From NCBI GenBank assembly GCA_046328505.1, contig JAXLWL010000004.1:496001-560000 (forward strand): DNA of 64,000 nt, in the 5' to 3' direction. The stretch is from JBDHWG01 sp046328505 (GTDB taxonomy: Bacteria; Chloroflexota; Anaerolineae; Epilineales; JAHCIE01). This document shows, piece after piece, positions 24,696-32,886 of the stretch. The first letter of the stretch is position 1. Every line of letters begins with the position of its first letter. The notes below the pieces were generated by a model. That model was not told the DNA's origin, ran no database searches, and was given only the letters and a program-made list of their open reading frames with translations. The translations under genes were made by a program, and so were the position numbers.

Positions 24696-25376
24696 CTAGC
24701 TCTCCGGCTCGACCTGCGGCTGCGGCTCGGCCTCGGATTTTCGAATCTCCAGGCGCGCGCGCACGATCTCAACCACCGCCGGAACGACCGAGATGAGAAT
24801 GATGGCGACGATGACGAGCTCGAAGTTCTTCTGCACGAAGGGAATGTTGCCGAAGAAGTAGCCCAACAGCGTAAAGATCGCGACCCAGGTGATACCGCCG
24901 ATCACGTTCCAGCGCAGGAAGAAGGGATACGACATCTCGCTAACGCCCGCGGCAAAAGGCGCGAATGTGCGCACGATGGGCACGAAACGCGCGAGGAAGA
25001 TGGCTTTGCCCCCGTACTTCTCGAAGAAGTTGTGGGTGCGCACCATGTAATCCTTCTTGATCCACTTTACTTCCCCACTGTAGGCCTTCTCGCCCACGCG
25101 GTAGCCAATCCAGTAGTTTACGGTATCGCCGAGAATGGCGGCGATGGAGAGCACGATGAAGATCGCCCAGGGGTTGAGCGCGCCCCGCGCCGCGAACGTG
25201 CCGGCGGCGAAGATGAGCGAGTCGCCGGGCAGGAAGGGCGTAATCACCACGCCTGTTTCCATGAAGATGATCACGAACAGGATCGCCAGGGTCCACGCGC
25301 CGTATTGAGCGATGAGCTGAGCCAGTTGAGCGTCGAGGTGGAGGAGGTAGCCTACGAGTTGCGACATTAGATCCAC
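24696..25376 (-). CDS. DedA family membrane protein
   Basis: 226 residues with the DedA (SNARE-associated) core: FMETGVVITPFLPGDSLIFAAGTFAARG, LGDTVNYWIGYRVGEKA, FFEKYGGKAIFLARFVPIVRTFAPFAAGVSEMSY and NVIGGITWVAIFTLLGYFFG. The F/Y-x-R-F-x-P-x-x-R motif is intact. DedA proteins include undecaprenyl-phosphate and phospholipid flippases. The start is GTG at 25376, because GAGGAA lies 8 bases upstream; an ATG three codons later has no such site. It is followed without a gap by the VOC gene. Confidence 0.9.
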   Translation of the reverse strand: MDLMSQLVGYLLHLDAQLAQLIAQYGAWTLAILFVIIFMETGVVITPFLPGDSLIFAAGTFAARGALNPWAIFIVLSIAAILGDTVNYWIGYRVGEKAYSGEVKWIKKDYMVRTHNFFEKYGGKAIFLARFVPIVRTFAPFAAGVSEMSYPFFLRWNVIGGITWVAIFTLLGYFFGNIPFVQKNFELVIVAIILISVVPAVVEIVRARLEIRKSEAEPQPQVEPES

Positions 25377-25577
25377 AGATGTTGTTCCTCGTTCTTGTCA
25401 AGTTGCGCCCTAATTATAGCAGCACTCCTTGACTTTCTGCGAATGTCGCGAACACCCCTGGTTCCTCCCCTATCGTAGTCCCTCGAAACGCTGCAACGTA
25501 GGCCATCGTCAGGTCCGGCGGTACCGCTTTAGGCTCTTGGTGTGGCGCTCCTGGCGTGAAAGCACTGCCTCTACGGG

Positions 25578-26363
25578 CTATGGTTCTGGGTGGGAATCGA
25601 GAGCGAAGAAACTCTGTATCTCGCTAGCAACTTCGCGAGGCCGCGTGACCGTCGGGACGTGGCCCGTGCCGTGCATGACGGTCAGCTTAGCGTTCGGCAG
25701 CGAATTGAGAAGCGCCTCGGAGGAGGCCAGCGCGACGATAATGTCGTTCTCGCCGTGGATGAGCAGGGCCGGCTGCGTGATCTTGGGCAGGTCGTTGCGG
25801 ATATCACTGCCGTCCCGTACCAGATACAGGGCAATGGCGGCCTCCTGGGAGGCGCGTTGAAGGATCTGCCGCCCCCAGCGCTTGAGGTGGTCGCTGTCAG
25901 GCTCAGGGATGCAGGCGTCAACGAAGTACTGCACGGTGATGGCGTAGGCCCCGCGCAGCCCGTCCAGGAACGGGTCTTCCCCCAATAGGGGTGGGCTAGA
26001 GTAACTTCCATCCACAATCACCAGCCCCGTGATTCGCTCCGGATGCCGCAGCGCGGCCCGCAGGGCAGTCCGTGCGCCCGCCGACTCGGCTGCCAGCACG
26101 CAGGTCTTGACCCGGTACGCGTCCATGACGGAGAAGACATCGTCCACCATGTTGTCGAATGTGATCGACTCGACCGGGGCAACGGTTGCGCCTGCGCCGC
26201 GATGGTCATAGGCGACGGTGTGCCAGTCCTGACTCAAGATTGAGAACACGTCGAGCCACAGCTCCCAGCTTCCCGTCCACCCACCGATCCCGACAATAGC
26301 GGGCGCGCTTGGACTGCCGAAGGAGGTTGTAAAGAGCTTCGCGTCGCCGAGTGTGATGAACAT
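25578..26363 (-). CDS. Alpha/beta hydrolase
   Basis: 261 residues. Motifs are IVGIGGWTGSWELW, VAYDHRGAGATVAP, the elbow VLAAESAGARTAL (Ala replaces the first Gly of G-x-S-x-G), LLIHGENDIIVAL with the acid and HGTGHVPTVTRP with the base. A complete triad is therefore present. Cytoplasmic; substrate unknown. It has its own promoter at 26424-26451 and is separate from the response regulator gene upstream. Confidence 0.83.
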   Translation of the reverse strand: MFITLGDAKLFTTSFGSPSAPAIVGIGGWTGSWELWLDVFSILSQDWHTVAYDHRGAGATVAPVESITFDNMVDDVFSVMDAYRVKTCVLAAESAGARTALRAALRHPERITGLVIVDGSYSSPPLLGEDPFLDGLRGAYAITVQYFVDACIPEPDSDHLKRWGRQILQRASQEAAIALYLVRDGSDIRNDLPKITQPALLIHGENDIIVALASSEALLNSLPNAKLTVMHGTGHVPTVTRPREVASEIQSFFALDSHPEP

Positions 26364-26423
26364 GTGGGCGCCTCCGATGAAGTGGGGGGCTGCTCGTGAT
26401 AGCCGAGGGCAGGTTGACCCGCC

Positions 26424-26451
26424 ATTCTACCGGTTTCCGACGGCGCGTCAA
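26424..26451 (-). promoter_or_regulatory. Promoter of the hydrolase at 25578-26363
   Basis: Minus strand TTGACG (26451-26446), 16 bases, TAGAAT (26429-26424); each box matches 5 of 6. Confidence 0.6.
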
Positions 26452-26477
26452 ATCGCGGCGTCAGGCGGGAAGGGCTG

Positions 26478-27125
26478 CTAGTTGGGGCCGAGGCCGGCTT
26501 CGATGGCGCGCACGATGGCCTGGGCGCGGTCGGCGACCTGGAGCTTGCTGATGATGTTGCTGACGTAGTTGCGCACGGTTTTGGGGCTGAGCGACAGGCG
26601 GTGGGCGATGGCGTCGTTGTTCGCGCCCTGCGCCATCAGGCGCAGAACGGCGCGCTCACTCTCCGTGAGGTCAGGGAAAGGCACGACGGAAACGGTGGGA
26701 CGAGCACTGAAGAAGGTCATCAGGCGCGTGGCGATGGCCGGGCTGAAGATGGCCTCGCCGCGGCTGACGGCGAGGATGGCGCGCGAGATGTCCTCATCGT
26801 CGGCATCTTTGAGGACGTAACCGCGTGCGCCGGCGCGCATCGCCGCGAAGACCGAGTCGTCGTCCTCGAACATTGTGACGATGAGAACGCGAATGTGCGG
26901 GCTTGTATCAACTATGCGCCGCGTCGCTGTCAGCCCGCCACCCTCCGGCATCTGCAGGTCCATCAGAACAACGTCGGGCTGTAGCTCCTCGGCCAGGCGC
27001 ACGGCTTCTGCGCCGGTCGTGGCCTCGCCGATAAGCTCGGCCTCCGGCATGGCTGCCAGCAGGGCGCGCAGCCCCTTACGAAACAGGGGATGATCGTCGG
27101 CGATGAGGACGGCGACTTTATCCAT
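26478..27125 (-). CDS. NarL/FixJ-type response regulator
   Basis: 215 residues. Receiver domain (about 1-120): VAVLIADDHPLFRKGLRALL with the acidic pocket, VLMDLQMPEGGG with the phosphorylation-site Asp, LIVTMF (Thr) and GYVLKDA (Lys). The C-terminal LuxR-type helix-turn-helix is LTESERAVLRLMAQGANNDAIAHRLSLSPKTVRNYVSNIISKL. It would bind DNA after phosphorylation by the kinase just upstream. ATG at 27125 overlaps the kinase stop (TAA at 27118-27120) by 8 bases, so translation is coupled. The targets are unknown. Confidence 0.92.
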   Translation of the reverse strand: MDKVAVLIADDHPLFRKGLRALLAAMPEAELIGEATTGAEAVRLAEELQPDVVLMDLQMPEGGGLTATRRIVDTSPHIRVLIVTMFEDDDSVFAAMRAGARGYVLKDADDEDISRAILAVSRGEAIFSPAIATRLMTFFSARPTVSVVPFPDLTESERAVLRLMAQGANNDAIAHRLSLSPKTVRNYVSNIISKLQVADRAQAIVRAIEAGLGPN

Positions 27126-28386
27126 GAGTGACACCCATCGGCAGCCGCGCGATCACGCTTGTGCCGCCAGTCTCGTTTGCCTGAACGGACAGCGTGCCGC
27201 CCAGCTCGGCCGCCCGCTCGCGCATGGATTGCATGCCCACCCCGGCCGCCGCGTCGGCGGGCGAACCCTTGCCGTTGTCTGTCACGCCTAGCGTCAGGTA
27301 GCCATCGTTGACGGCAATGCACACATTGCATTGGGTGGCCTGAGCGTGCTTTACCACGTTCTGCATCGCTTCGCTGGCGATGCGATACACGGCTACCTCT
27401 ACCGCCGCCGATAGGCGCGGCATCGGCTCCGGCGCGGCAACCTGCAGGTCCATGTCCGAATCCTGGAGCTTGAAATTCCGGATGGCGCCGACCAACCCCA
27501 GGTCGTCCAGCATCGGCGGGCGCAGGTCGTAGACGAGGCGGCGAATCTCGGCCGTCGCCTGACGCAAGTCTTCGCGCAGCTCACGAGCGATAGCCTCGGC
27601 CTGGTCCGGGTCGCGCCGAATGAGGGAGCGCATCGCGCCCAACTGCATCTGGAGGGCCGAGAGGGTGGCCGCCAGCTCGTCGTGCAGATCGTTGCGGATG
27701 CGGCGGCGCTCCTCCTCGCGGGCGATCACCAGGCGCTCGCGCGTGGCCTGCAAATCGGCGGTAAGCTGCGCTGCGCGCAGGGCGACGCCGAGCTGCTGCG
27801 CCACGTCCCGCAACAGCGCGAGGTCGCTGTCGGAAAGCGGCTGGCCTGGCGAACGCGCCGCGGCCATTAGTGTGCCCATCGGTTGACCGAGATAGGCGAT
27901 GGGCAGGCGGCTGACCGGGTTACGCGAAGGCGCAGCGCCGAAAGTATAGCACGCCGGCGGCTCGACGTGCGCTGCTTCGATGGCGACATACTGCAGCCGC
28001 AATTCGCGGCCGACTGTCTCGGCGAGGGTGGGCAGCGTCAGCGCGGGATTGGTCATTTCCTGCAACTGGGCGTTGATCCGCGTCATCAGCGCGTACGGGT
28101 CGTCGTGCTGCGCGTAGACGAGATCGTTGACGCGGCTGCGCAGCCAGCGCGTCACGGGCAGGATCGTGGCGGCGATCGCGGCCAGGGCGATGAGATTCAG
28201 CCACCACGGTGGGGTCAAGTCCTGAATATACTGTGAACCGACCATGCTTCCTGCCGCCATTGCCACAGCAAGGATCGCGGCGTAGATCAGGGCTGCATAC
28301 GCCACGACCAGCAACACTAACAGCCCGCCACTCAGCAGGCTGTTGGTGTCCCATCGCGAGAGACCACTTTGCGAAGTCGTTGGCAC
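27118..28386 (-). CDS. NarX-type sensor histidine kinase (HisKA_3)
   Basis: 422 residues. Two hydrophobic stretches lie in the first 85 residues (LLVLLVVAYAALIYAAILAVAM and WWLNLIALAAIAATILPV), then a GAF-like region (LAETVGRELRLQYVAIEAA ... LLRDVAQQLGVAL). The HisKA_3 dimerisation segment reads REEERRRIRNDLHDELAATLSAL with the phospho-acceptor His, and the ATPase domain has VVKHAQATQ (N box, with N in MQNVVKHA), VTDNGKG and GMQSMRERAAELGG. The extracellular part is tiny, so sensing is probably within the membrane or by the GAF-like domain. The signal is unknown. Confidence 0.9.
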   Translation of the reverse strand: MPTTSQSGLSRWDTNSLLSGGLLVLLVVAYAALIYAAILAVAMAAGSMVGSQYIQDLTPPWWLNLIALAAIAATILPVTRWLRSRVNDLVYAQHDDPYALMTRINAQLQEMTNPALTLPTLAETVGRELRLQYVAIEAAHVEPPACYTFGAAPSRNPVSRLPIAYLGQPMGTLMAAARSPGQPLSDSDLALLRDVAQQLGVALRAAQLTADLQATRERLVIAREEERRRIRNDLHDELAATLSALQMQLGAMRSLIRRDPDQAEAIARELREDLRQATAEIRRLVYDLRPPMLDDLGLVGAIRNFKLQDSDMDLQVAAPEPMPRLSAAVEVAVYRIASEAMQNVVKHAQATQCNVCIAVNDGYLTLGVTDNGKGSPADAAAGVGMQSMRERAAELGGTLSVQANETGGTSVIARLPMGVTHG

Positions 28387-28411
28387 CTGTTCTATCCTGA
28401 GAGCCGCTCAA

Positions 28412-28786
28412 TTACGTCGCGACTGCTTGGCGCGAGCGCCACAGCAACAGGACGATGATAAGGACGGGAATGATGAGCAACACACCGGCCATCATCTTGA
28501 CGCTCGGGGATGCGAAAAGCACAGCGCCTACGAACAGGAACACAAACACGGCGTTCACGACGAGAGCCAGGATCCTTCCTGCCTTTGAATTTCTCCACGT
28601 CCCATAGGCAGCGACCAGGCCGAGAACTCCCGCTGCGAACGCAATGACTGTAACCATGTACCCCGCGAAGCCCCCGCGGTCCGTGGTTGCGCCCTTCGCC
28701 AGGTCAGGCAACGAGAACACGATCATACACGCAGACCACAAGAACTGAAGCACTGCCGCGATGGTGATAGTCATAGGACGTATCAT
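28412..28786 (-). CDS. Small membrane protein, paralogue of the next gene
   Basis: 124 residues with four hydrophobic helices: ITIAAVLQFLWSACMIVFSL, GYMVTVIAFAAGVLGLVAAYGTW, ILALVVNAVFVFLFVGAVLF and VLLIIPVLIIVLLLW. Its opening M-I-R-P-M-T-I-T-I-A-A is nearly identical to that of the gene at 28815-29222, and helices correspond in order, so the two are tandem duplicates that have diverged. GAGGAGAA lies 7-9 bases before ATG at 28786, which rules out a longer in-frame start. Function unknown; it sits just upstream of the kinase gene. Confidence 0.7.
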   Translation of the reverse strand: MIRPMTITIAAVLQFLWSACMIVFSLPDLAKGATTDRGGFAGYMVTVIAFAAGVLGLVAAYGTWRNSKAGRILALVVNAVFVFLFVGAVLFASPSVKMMAGVLLIIPVLIIVLLLWRSRQAVAT

Positions 28787-28814
28787 GCGGGCTTCTCCTC
28801 TGGGACGCGCTATG

Positions 28815-29222
28815 CTAGGCCATCGCTGGGCGCGGCTCGCGGCGCAAGACGAGGAACACGACAGCAGCGCAGGCAAGAACTAGCAGCGCGAAGCCAGCCG
28901 CGAGAACGTAGTTGCCAACACTGAGCGCCCCGAGCACGTCCCCGAGACCGAACAGCCCCTGGACAACGCAAGTGACAATACTCACCACCTTGCCCCACTT
29001 CTGGTTGTTCCACAAGCCATAGGCTCCGAACAGACCCGCGATCGCCAGGGTGATGAACAATATGCCCGCCCAAAATGGAGGGCCGCCAATGTTCTCCATG
29101 CCGGGCTGCGGCGGTAGTCCCTCGCGACCTGCCGCCAGGATCGGCAGAGCCATGACGAAGCTGATAGCGTTGATTGCGAACGTCAGTATCGCAGCGATGG
29201 TAATGGGCATTGGACGAATCAT
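28815..29222 (-). CDS. Small membrane protein, paralogue of the previous gene
   Basis: 135 residues with four hydrophobic helices: ITIAAILTFAINAISFVMALP, PFWAGILFITLAIAGLFGAYGLW, VVSIVTCVVQGLFGLGDVLG and VLAAGFALLVLACAAVVFLVL. GGGAG lies about 9 bases before ATG at 29222. The frame continues upstream across repeat DNA, which is not coding. With its neighbour it forms a duplicated pair ahead of the two-component genes; a link to that system is only positional. Confidence 0.7.
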   Translation of the reverse strand: MIRPMPITIAAILTFAINAISFVMALPILAAGREGLPPQPGMENIGGPPFWAGILFITLAIAGLFGAYGLWNNQKWGKVVSIVTCVVQGLFGLGDVLGALSVGNYVLAAGFALLVLACAAVVFLVLRREPRPAMA

Positions 29223-29748
29223 CTGTGTCTCTCCCTTCGCATCTATGGAATGACGACCGAGGTTGATACTAGAGACTCTACAGGATAGGCGTCCCAATGT
29301 CACGGGGCAGATGTCACAGGATGTTGGGAGAGTTTGTCCCAAACCGCCGGGACTGCGAAAAGCATTGCAGGTATGTCCACCAGTCGACGCATGAAGATCG
29401 CTGTCACCCCGAGAATTCCATGCCTCTAATGGCATGCGACGGTACGAGAACATAGCTGTGCTATCATTGCGAGCGAAGCGAAGCAATCCCTCGCCCTAGC
29501 GAAAGACGCTCTAGGCACTATAGAGTAAATGGCCTTCCGGGGAGATTGCTTCGTCGGGCTATCGCCCTCCTCGCAGCGACGCCGCAGGTCTCTGTGTTCC
29601 GAGCAGCGGAGCGAGGGGGCTGGACTGCGGTCCAGATGCTTCGCGTTCGGCTCAGCATGACAGCCCAGGCTCATCATCATAGAAGTGGGCACTTAAGCCC
29701 TGGAAGAATAGCCGGGAGCAAGGACTAGGTCAAACGACGCCCGAAATG
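29223..29748. other. Gene-free region with a palindromic repeat
   Basis: About 525 bases without a supported gene. It contains the repeat unit at 29464-29579. Further on, GATGCTTCGCGTTCGGCTCAGCATGACAG (29636-29664) looks like another dispersed-repeat end. Minus-strand frames across it are spurious. Confidence 0.6.
29464..29579. repeat. REP/MITE-like palindromic unit A
   Basis: It begins TCATTGCGAG-CGAAGCGAAGCAATCCC and ends GGGAGATTGCTTCGTC ... CTCGCAGCGA, so the two ends are inverted copies of each other (TCATTGCGAG versus a changed CTCGCAATGA; AAGCAATC versus GATTGCTT). The same ends occur at 58041-58374. No coding capacity. Confidence 0.7.
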
Positions 29749-29979
29749 TCAACTGCCAGGCCGGTCCTCTTGCGTCTGCTCCATCTCATCGCACAGGACG
29801 CAGTTGAGGGTCTTGCCGAGCATGCTGCTGCGGCCTTCCTCTGTCAGCACCCACGGACGGTTAGTCCAGGGGGGATTGTGGCGGACATGCTGCGCGTGGC
29901 CGCAACCTAGAATGGCGATAGGCACTCCCTCGGCGTCGGTCCCAAATCCCACGATGTTCCGTTCCACGCTTGGCTCCAT
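29749..29979 (-). CDS. DUF3565 domain protein
   Basis: 76 residues, full length for DUF3565. Conserved blocks are IVGFGTDAEGVPIAILGCGHAQHVRHNPPWTNRPWVLTEEGR and the final LNCVLCDE. The Cys-Gly-His and C-x2-C residues could bind a metal; the role is unknown. Other members are small cytoplasmic proteins. It is followed (downstream) by nothing on its strand and preceded by the membrane protein gene at 30032-30838. Confidence 0.8.
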   Translation of the reverse strand: MEPSVERNIVGFGTDAEGVPIAILGCGHAQHVRHNPPWTNRPWVLTEEGRSSMLGKTLNCVLCDEMEQTQEDRPGS

Positions 29980-30031
29980 TCTATCGCACAGCTCAATTGC
30001 GGATTGGTCGTGACACGGCGCAACCTCGACC

Positions 30032-30838
30032 TTAGCCGCTGGCGCCGCGACGTGCCGCCGACTCCGTTTGCCTCCTGCCCCGCTGGAGCACCCACAGCGT
30101 TGCGCCCTGGATGATGAGCGCGACGATAATCGCCGCCGCGAACGCCAGGGGAATGCTGACTTGGTCGAGGAGGGCGGCCAGGACGGCGAAGAAGCCGGTG
30201 AACGCGAACAGGCCCATCAGCAGGCCGCGCAAGACACTCGCGGCGGCGGGTGACCCTTGCTGCTGGTGCGCGAAGGCGGCGAGGATCGTGGCGTAGAGCG
30301 GGAACGGCGCGAGCAGGCCGGTGAGCTGCGGGCCGAGCAGCGGCGCGAGGGCGGTCAGGATCAGGACGAAGGTTGTGGCGATGGCCATGCGCGCGGGAAC
30401 ATCCCACCAGGGCGGCTGGGCTGGCGGGGCGGCGGCCTTCCAGGCGCGGGGCATCAACTGCAGCGTCACGGCCAGGACGATGACGACAAACGCGACAAGA
30501 GCAGCCAGGGGCAAGCTCACTCGCTGGAGCGCGGCCGTCGCGACAAGGAAGGCGAGCGTGCTTGCCAGCAGCGTCAGCGCCCATCCGGAACGGCGCGCCA
30601 GCCAGGCATAGGTGAGGCAGAAAGCCGCCTGGGAGATCCCGCCCGCCAGTGTTCCCATCGCCGCGGCCTGCGCGAAACTAGCCCCCTGACTCAGGGCGAG
30701 GAAGAAAGTCAGCGGGCCGGAGGTAAACGGCAGGCCCACGAACCAGCCGCTAAGCGCAGGTCCCCAGCGTCGGCCGGCGAGGCTCGCGGCGCCGATCAGG
30801 GTCGGGGTCAGGAGGAGCTTCAAGATGAGAGTAGCCAT
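30032..30838 (-). CDS. Polytopic membrane protein of unknown function
   Basis: 268 residues with about eight hydrophobic helices. Distinct stretches are LLLTPTLIGAASLAGRRWG, SGWFVGLPFTSGPLTFFLALSQG, AAAMGTLAGGISQAAFCLTYAWLA and GLLAPFPLYATILAAFAHQQQG. The two half-repeats G-x-x-x-x-L-P-x-T-S-G-P and L-A-P-F-P-x-Y-A-T suggest an internal duplication and perhaps a transport role. ATG at 30838 is chosen over a longer frame because the preceding gene ends at 30820 (19-base overlap), which gives translational coupling. No family name is claimed. Confidence 0.65.
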   Translation of the reverse strand: MATLILKLLLTPTLIGAASLAGRRWGPALSGWFVGLPFTSGPLTFFLALSQGASFAQAAAMGTLAGGISQAAFCLTYAWLARRSGWALTLLASTLAFLVATAALQRVSLPLAALVAFVVIVLAVTLQLMPRAWKAAAPPAQPPWWDVPARMAIATTFVLILTALAPLLGPQLTGLLAPFPLYATILAAFAHQQQGSPAAASVLRGLLMGLFAFTGFFAVLAALLDQVSIPLAFAAAIIVALIIQGATLWVLQRGRRQTESAARRGASG

Positions 30839-31182
30839 GCTTCGGCGGCGCCCCTTTCCTCGTACATTCGGAAGAATGGACCCCGGTTCTCCTCCGCGAC
30901 CATCTCCGCAAAGCGAGCGGTGGGCTTGACCACGTCGGGCGACCATACGACGGCGACCCTCAGCCCGTATTGGCGAAACCGTTGCAGAAGCGCGCCGGCT
31001 GCGCCTGTGCTGAGATCGAAGAAGCCCGTGGGCAAGTTCTCCGCGTATAACAGCAGGCGGTCAGTCCCGTGCTCGAAGCAGAAGCTCAGCACGTCGTTGG
31101 CTTCCGCCGTGTTTCGGATGGGGTCGCGATCGGCAGCTTCGGCAAATTGCCGTCCATTCTGGTCCATGATGTACAGGTGCAT
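30820..31182 (-). CDS. DUF4180 domain protein
   Basis: 120 residues matching DUF4180: ANDVLSFCFEHGTDRLLLYAENLPTGFFDLSTGAAGALLQRFRQYGLRVAVVW, then FAEMVAEENRGPFFRMYEERGAAEAWL. The domain has a STAS-like look (alternating beta and alpha with FFDLSTG) and unknown function; members are often linked to MerR-type or stress regulation. It overlaps the membrane protein gene by 19 bases. Confidence 0.8.
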   Translation of the reverse strand: MHLYIMDQNGRQFAEAADRDPIRNTAEANDVLSFCFEHGTDRLLLYAENLPTGFFDLSTGAAGALLQRFRQYGLRVAVVWSPDVVKPTARFAEMVAEENRGPFFRMYEERGAAEAWLLSS

Positions 31183-31270
31183 GACTTACTTTCATTCTGA
31201 GTGGCGATTGATACATCAAAGGCGCTACACACCGGTAGCGCCTTTGTCGTTTCCTGCGTATGCTTGCTTT

Positions 31271-31699
31271 CTACAATCCCCAGTCTCGCAGAATCCGCTC
31301 GGTCTCCTCGGCGTGGCCGCTCTCGTCGCGCACCATGTCTTCGAGCTGCACCATCAAGCCCTTGTCGCCGAAGTCCTCAGCTTCCTTCGCCCGCTGTGTG
31401 TAGTCCTGGTTGGCCTGACGCTCGGCGGCCAGGACCGCTTCGAGCATCTCGCGGTTGTTGCGGGCGGCGGGAACCGGCCGCGGCTGTGTCGTCGGCTCGC
31501 CGCCGAGCGCCACAATCTTGTTGGCGAGGAATTGCGCGTGCAGCTGCTCGTCCGGCACCTCGGCCATGAAGAACTGCACGAGCTGCGGGCGATAGGGGCC
31601 GGTCACCTTCGCAGCGTAGGTGAGGTATTGAATAATGGCCCCCAGCTCCCCCGCGAGATCCTGATTGAGATGGTTGATCATTGTTTGCTTGTCCATCAT
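31271..31699 (-). CDS. Ferritin-like / bacterioferritin-type protein
   Basis: 142 residues in four helices with the di-iron ligands of ferritin-like proteins: Glu in LAGELGAIIQYLTYA, E-x-x-H in VPDEQLHAQFL, Glu in LAAERQANQDYTQRA and E-x-x-H-like DESGHAEETERIL. It would store or oxidise iron in the cytoplasm. It is shorter than bacterioferritin (about 155-160) and lacks the heme Met at the usual site as far as I can see. GAAAGGAA lies before the ATG pair at 31699. Confidence 0.85.
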   Translation of the reverse strand: MMDKQTMINHLNQDLAGELGAIIQYLTYAAKVTGPYRPQLVQFFMAEVPDEQLHAQFLANKIVALGGEPTTQPRPVPAARNNREMLEAVLAAERQANQDYTQRAKEAEDFGDKGLMVQLEDMVRDESGHAEETERILRDWGL

Positions 31700-31751
31700 G
31701 CTGTTCCTTTCGGCGTTAAACGAATATGGTCGTCCAATCTACTGGCGTCGT

Positions 31752-32336
31752 TTATTGACGCCATTGATTTGCCCGAATATTGTCCTGGGCGAGACGCGCC
31801 GTCTCTTCCACCCGCTTGGCGCGGGTTTCAGGTTTCTTGGCGTTCCCGATCCATTCGAGAATTGCCCGTTTGACGGAGCGGGGAAAGGCGTCGAAGTTCT
31901 GCGTGGCGGCGTCATACTGGGCGAGGGCCGCTTCCAGGTCGGGCGGAATTTCCAGGTCTTCGACCTTGTCCAGAGCGGTCCACGAGCCGTCCTGCTTTGC
32001 GGCCTCGACCTTTGCCATGCCGGCCGGGGTCATCCGTCCGTCGGCGATTAGCCGCTCGACGCGCTGTTTGTTCAGCCGGGACCACCCGGTGCCGGCCTTG
32101 CGTGGCGCGAACCACAGCATCGATCGCTCGTCATCGAGGGAGTTGGGCTTGCTGTCGATCCAGCCGAAGCATAGCGCCTCCTCGACGGCTTCGTCGTACT
32201 CCATGCGAGGCTTGCCCGTGGCCTTCTTGTAGCTGACGAGCCACACGCCCTGCCCTTGTGCATAGTTCTGCTCCAGCCAGGCGCGCCAGGCAGCGCGGGT
32301 TTCGGGATGTATCGAGTTCTCAGGAGGGGACGCCAT
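31752..32336 (-). CDS. YdeI/OmpD-associated family protein
   Basis: 194 residues. Typical blocks are TRAAWRAWLEQNYAQGQGVWLVSYKKATGKP, YDEAVEEALCFGWIDSKPNSLD, LWFAPRKAGTGWSRLNKQRVERLIADGRMTPAGMAKVEAAKQDGSW and FPRSVKRAILEWIGNAKKPETRAKRVEETARLA. The family (DUF1905/YdeI) is widespread, and members have been tied to stress or antimicrobial peptide resistance. ATG at 32336 is used, 8 bases after the end of the phosphatase gene; an in-frame TTG lies 12 bases upstream. Confidence 0.85.
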   Translation of the reverse strand: MASPPENSIHPETRAAWRAWLEQNYAQGQGVWLVSYKKATGKPRMEYDEAVEEALCFGWIDSKPNSLDDERSMLWFAPRKAGTGWSRLNKQRVERLIADGRMTPAGMAKVEAAKQDGSWTALDKVEDLEIPPDLEAALAQYDAATQNFDAFPRSVKRAILEWIGNAKKPETRAKRVEETARLAQDNIRANQWRQ

Positions 32337-32344
32337 GCTGTGAC

Positions 32345-32791
32345 TCAAATCTGAACCATGTTCTGCGCATCAAGCGATTCCAGGTAGTCGGAGAAGTTGC
32401 GATTGTACAGCGCACCCTGGCGCTTGAGACGGATCGTCTCCACGGCGTCGCAGCCGGACGTTCCCAGGTACGTCATAATCAGGCCGGCGAGCAAGGCGGA
32501 TCGGTTGTGACCCATGCCACAGTGGCACAACACGCGATTGCCCATGCGAATCATGCGCGCGCCCAGGCGAGCCAGCTCGTGCAACGCGTCGAGGTTGGGC
32601 AGGTCCTTGTCGTCGAACGGGAAGAAAAGGTACATGTAGATAGACTGCTCAGTCAGGCCGGGGACGCCGATGTCGCAGTCATCATCGAGGTCGAAAACGA
32701 CGGTAATCTGGTGATCGCGCACCGGCTGCCAATCGTCAATGTCCGGGCCGATGTATAACTGTCCCTGCTCGTCAATCTGAAAAAGCTCCAC
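32345..32791 (-). CDS. Dual-specificity protein phosphatase-like protein
   Basis: 148 residues. The catalytic loop H-C-x5-R-S is intact as VLCHCGMGHNRSALLAGL, with the general-acid Asp region in FFPFDDKDLPNLDALHELA. It opens with a beta strand pair (LYIGPDIDDWQPV, VVFDLDDDCDIGV). Such enzymes remove phosphate from phosphotyrosine and phosphoserine or from other phosphoesters. It is cytoplasmic. It lies 9 bases upstream of the YdeI-like gene and may be cotranscribed with it. Confidence 0.85.
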   Translation of the reverse strand: MELFQIDEQGQLYIGPDIDDWQPVRDHQITVVFDLDDDCDIGVPGLTEQSIYMYLFFPFDDKDLPNLDALHELARLGARMIRMGNRVLCHCGMGHNRSALLAGLIMTYLGTSGCDAVETIRLKRQGALYNRNFSDYLESLDAQNMVQI

Positions 32792-32886
32792 GTAACATTC
32801 CTCCCTGATGGCTATGCAATAACAACCGGTCGCGTCGGAAGGCGGGAAGTTTATACCGATTTGCGCGGCCGGGCAAAACGCTGACT

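Noticed and set aside
29464..29579. Insertion sequence
   Set aside because: Too short, palindromic throughout and without transposase; fits a REP/MITE-like element instead.
30257..31873. Plus-strand frame (538 codons) crossing four minus-strand genes
   Set aside because: It crosses several independent, recognisable genes and has no motif.
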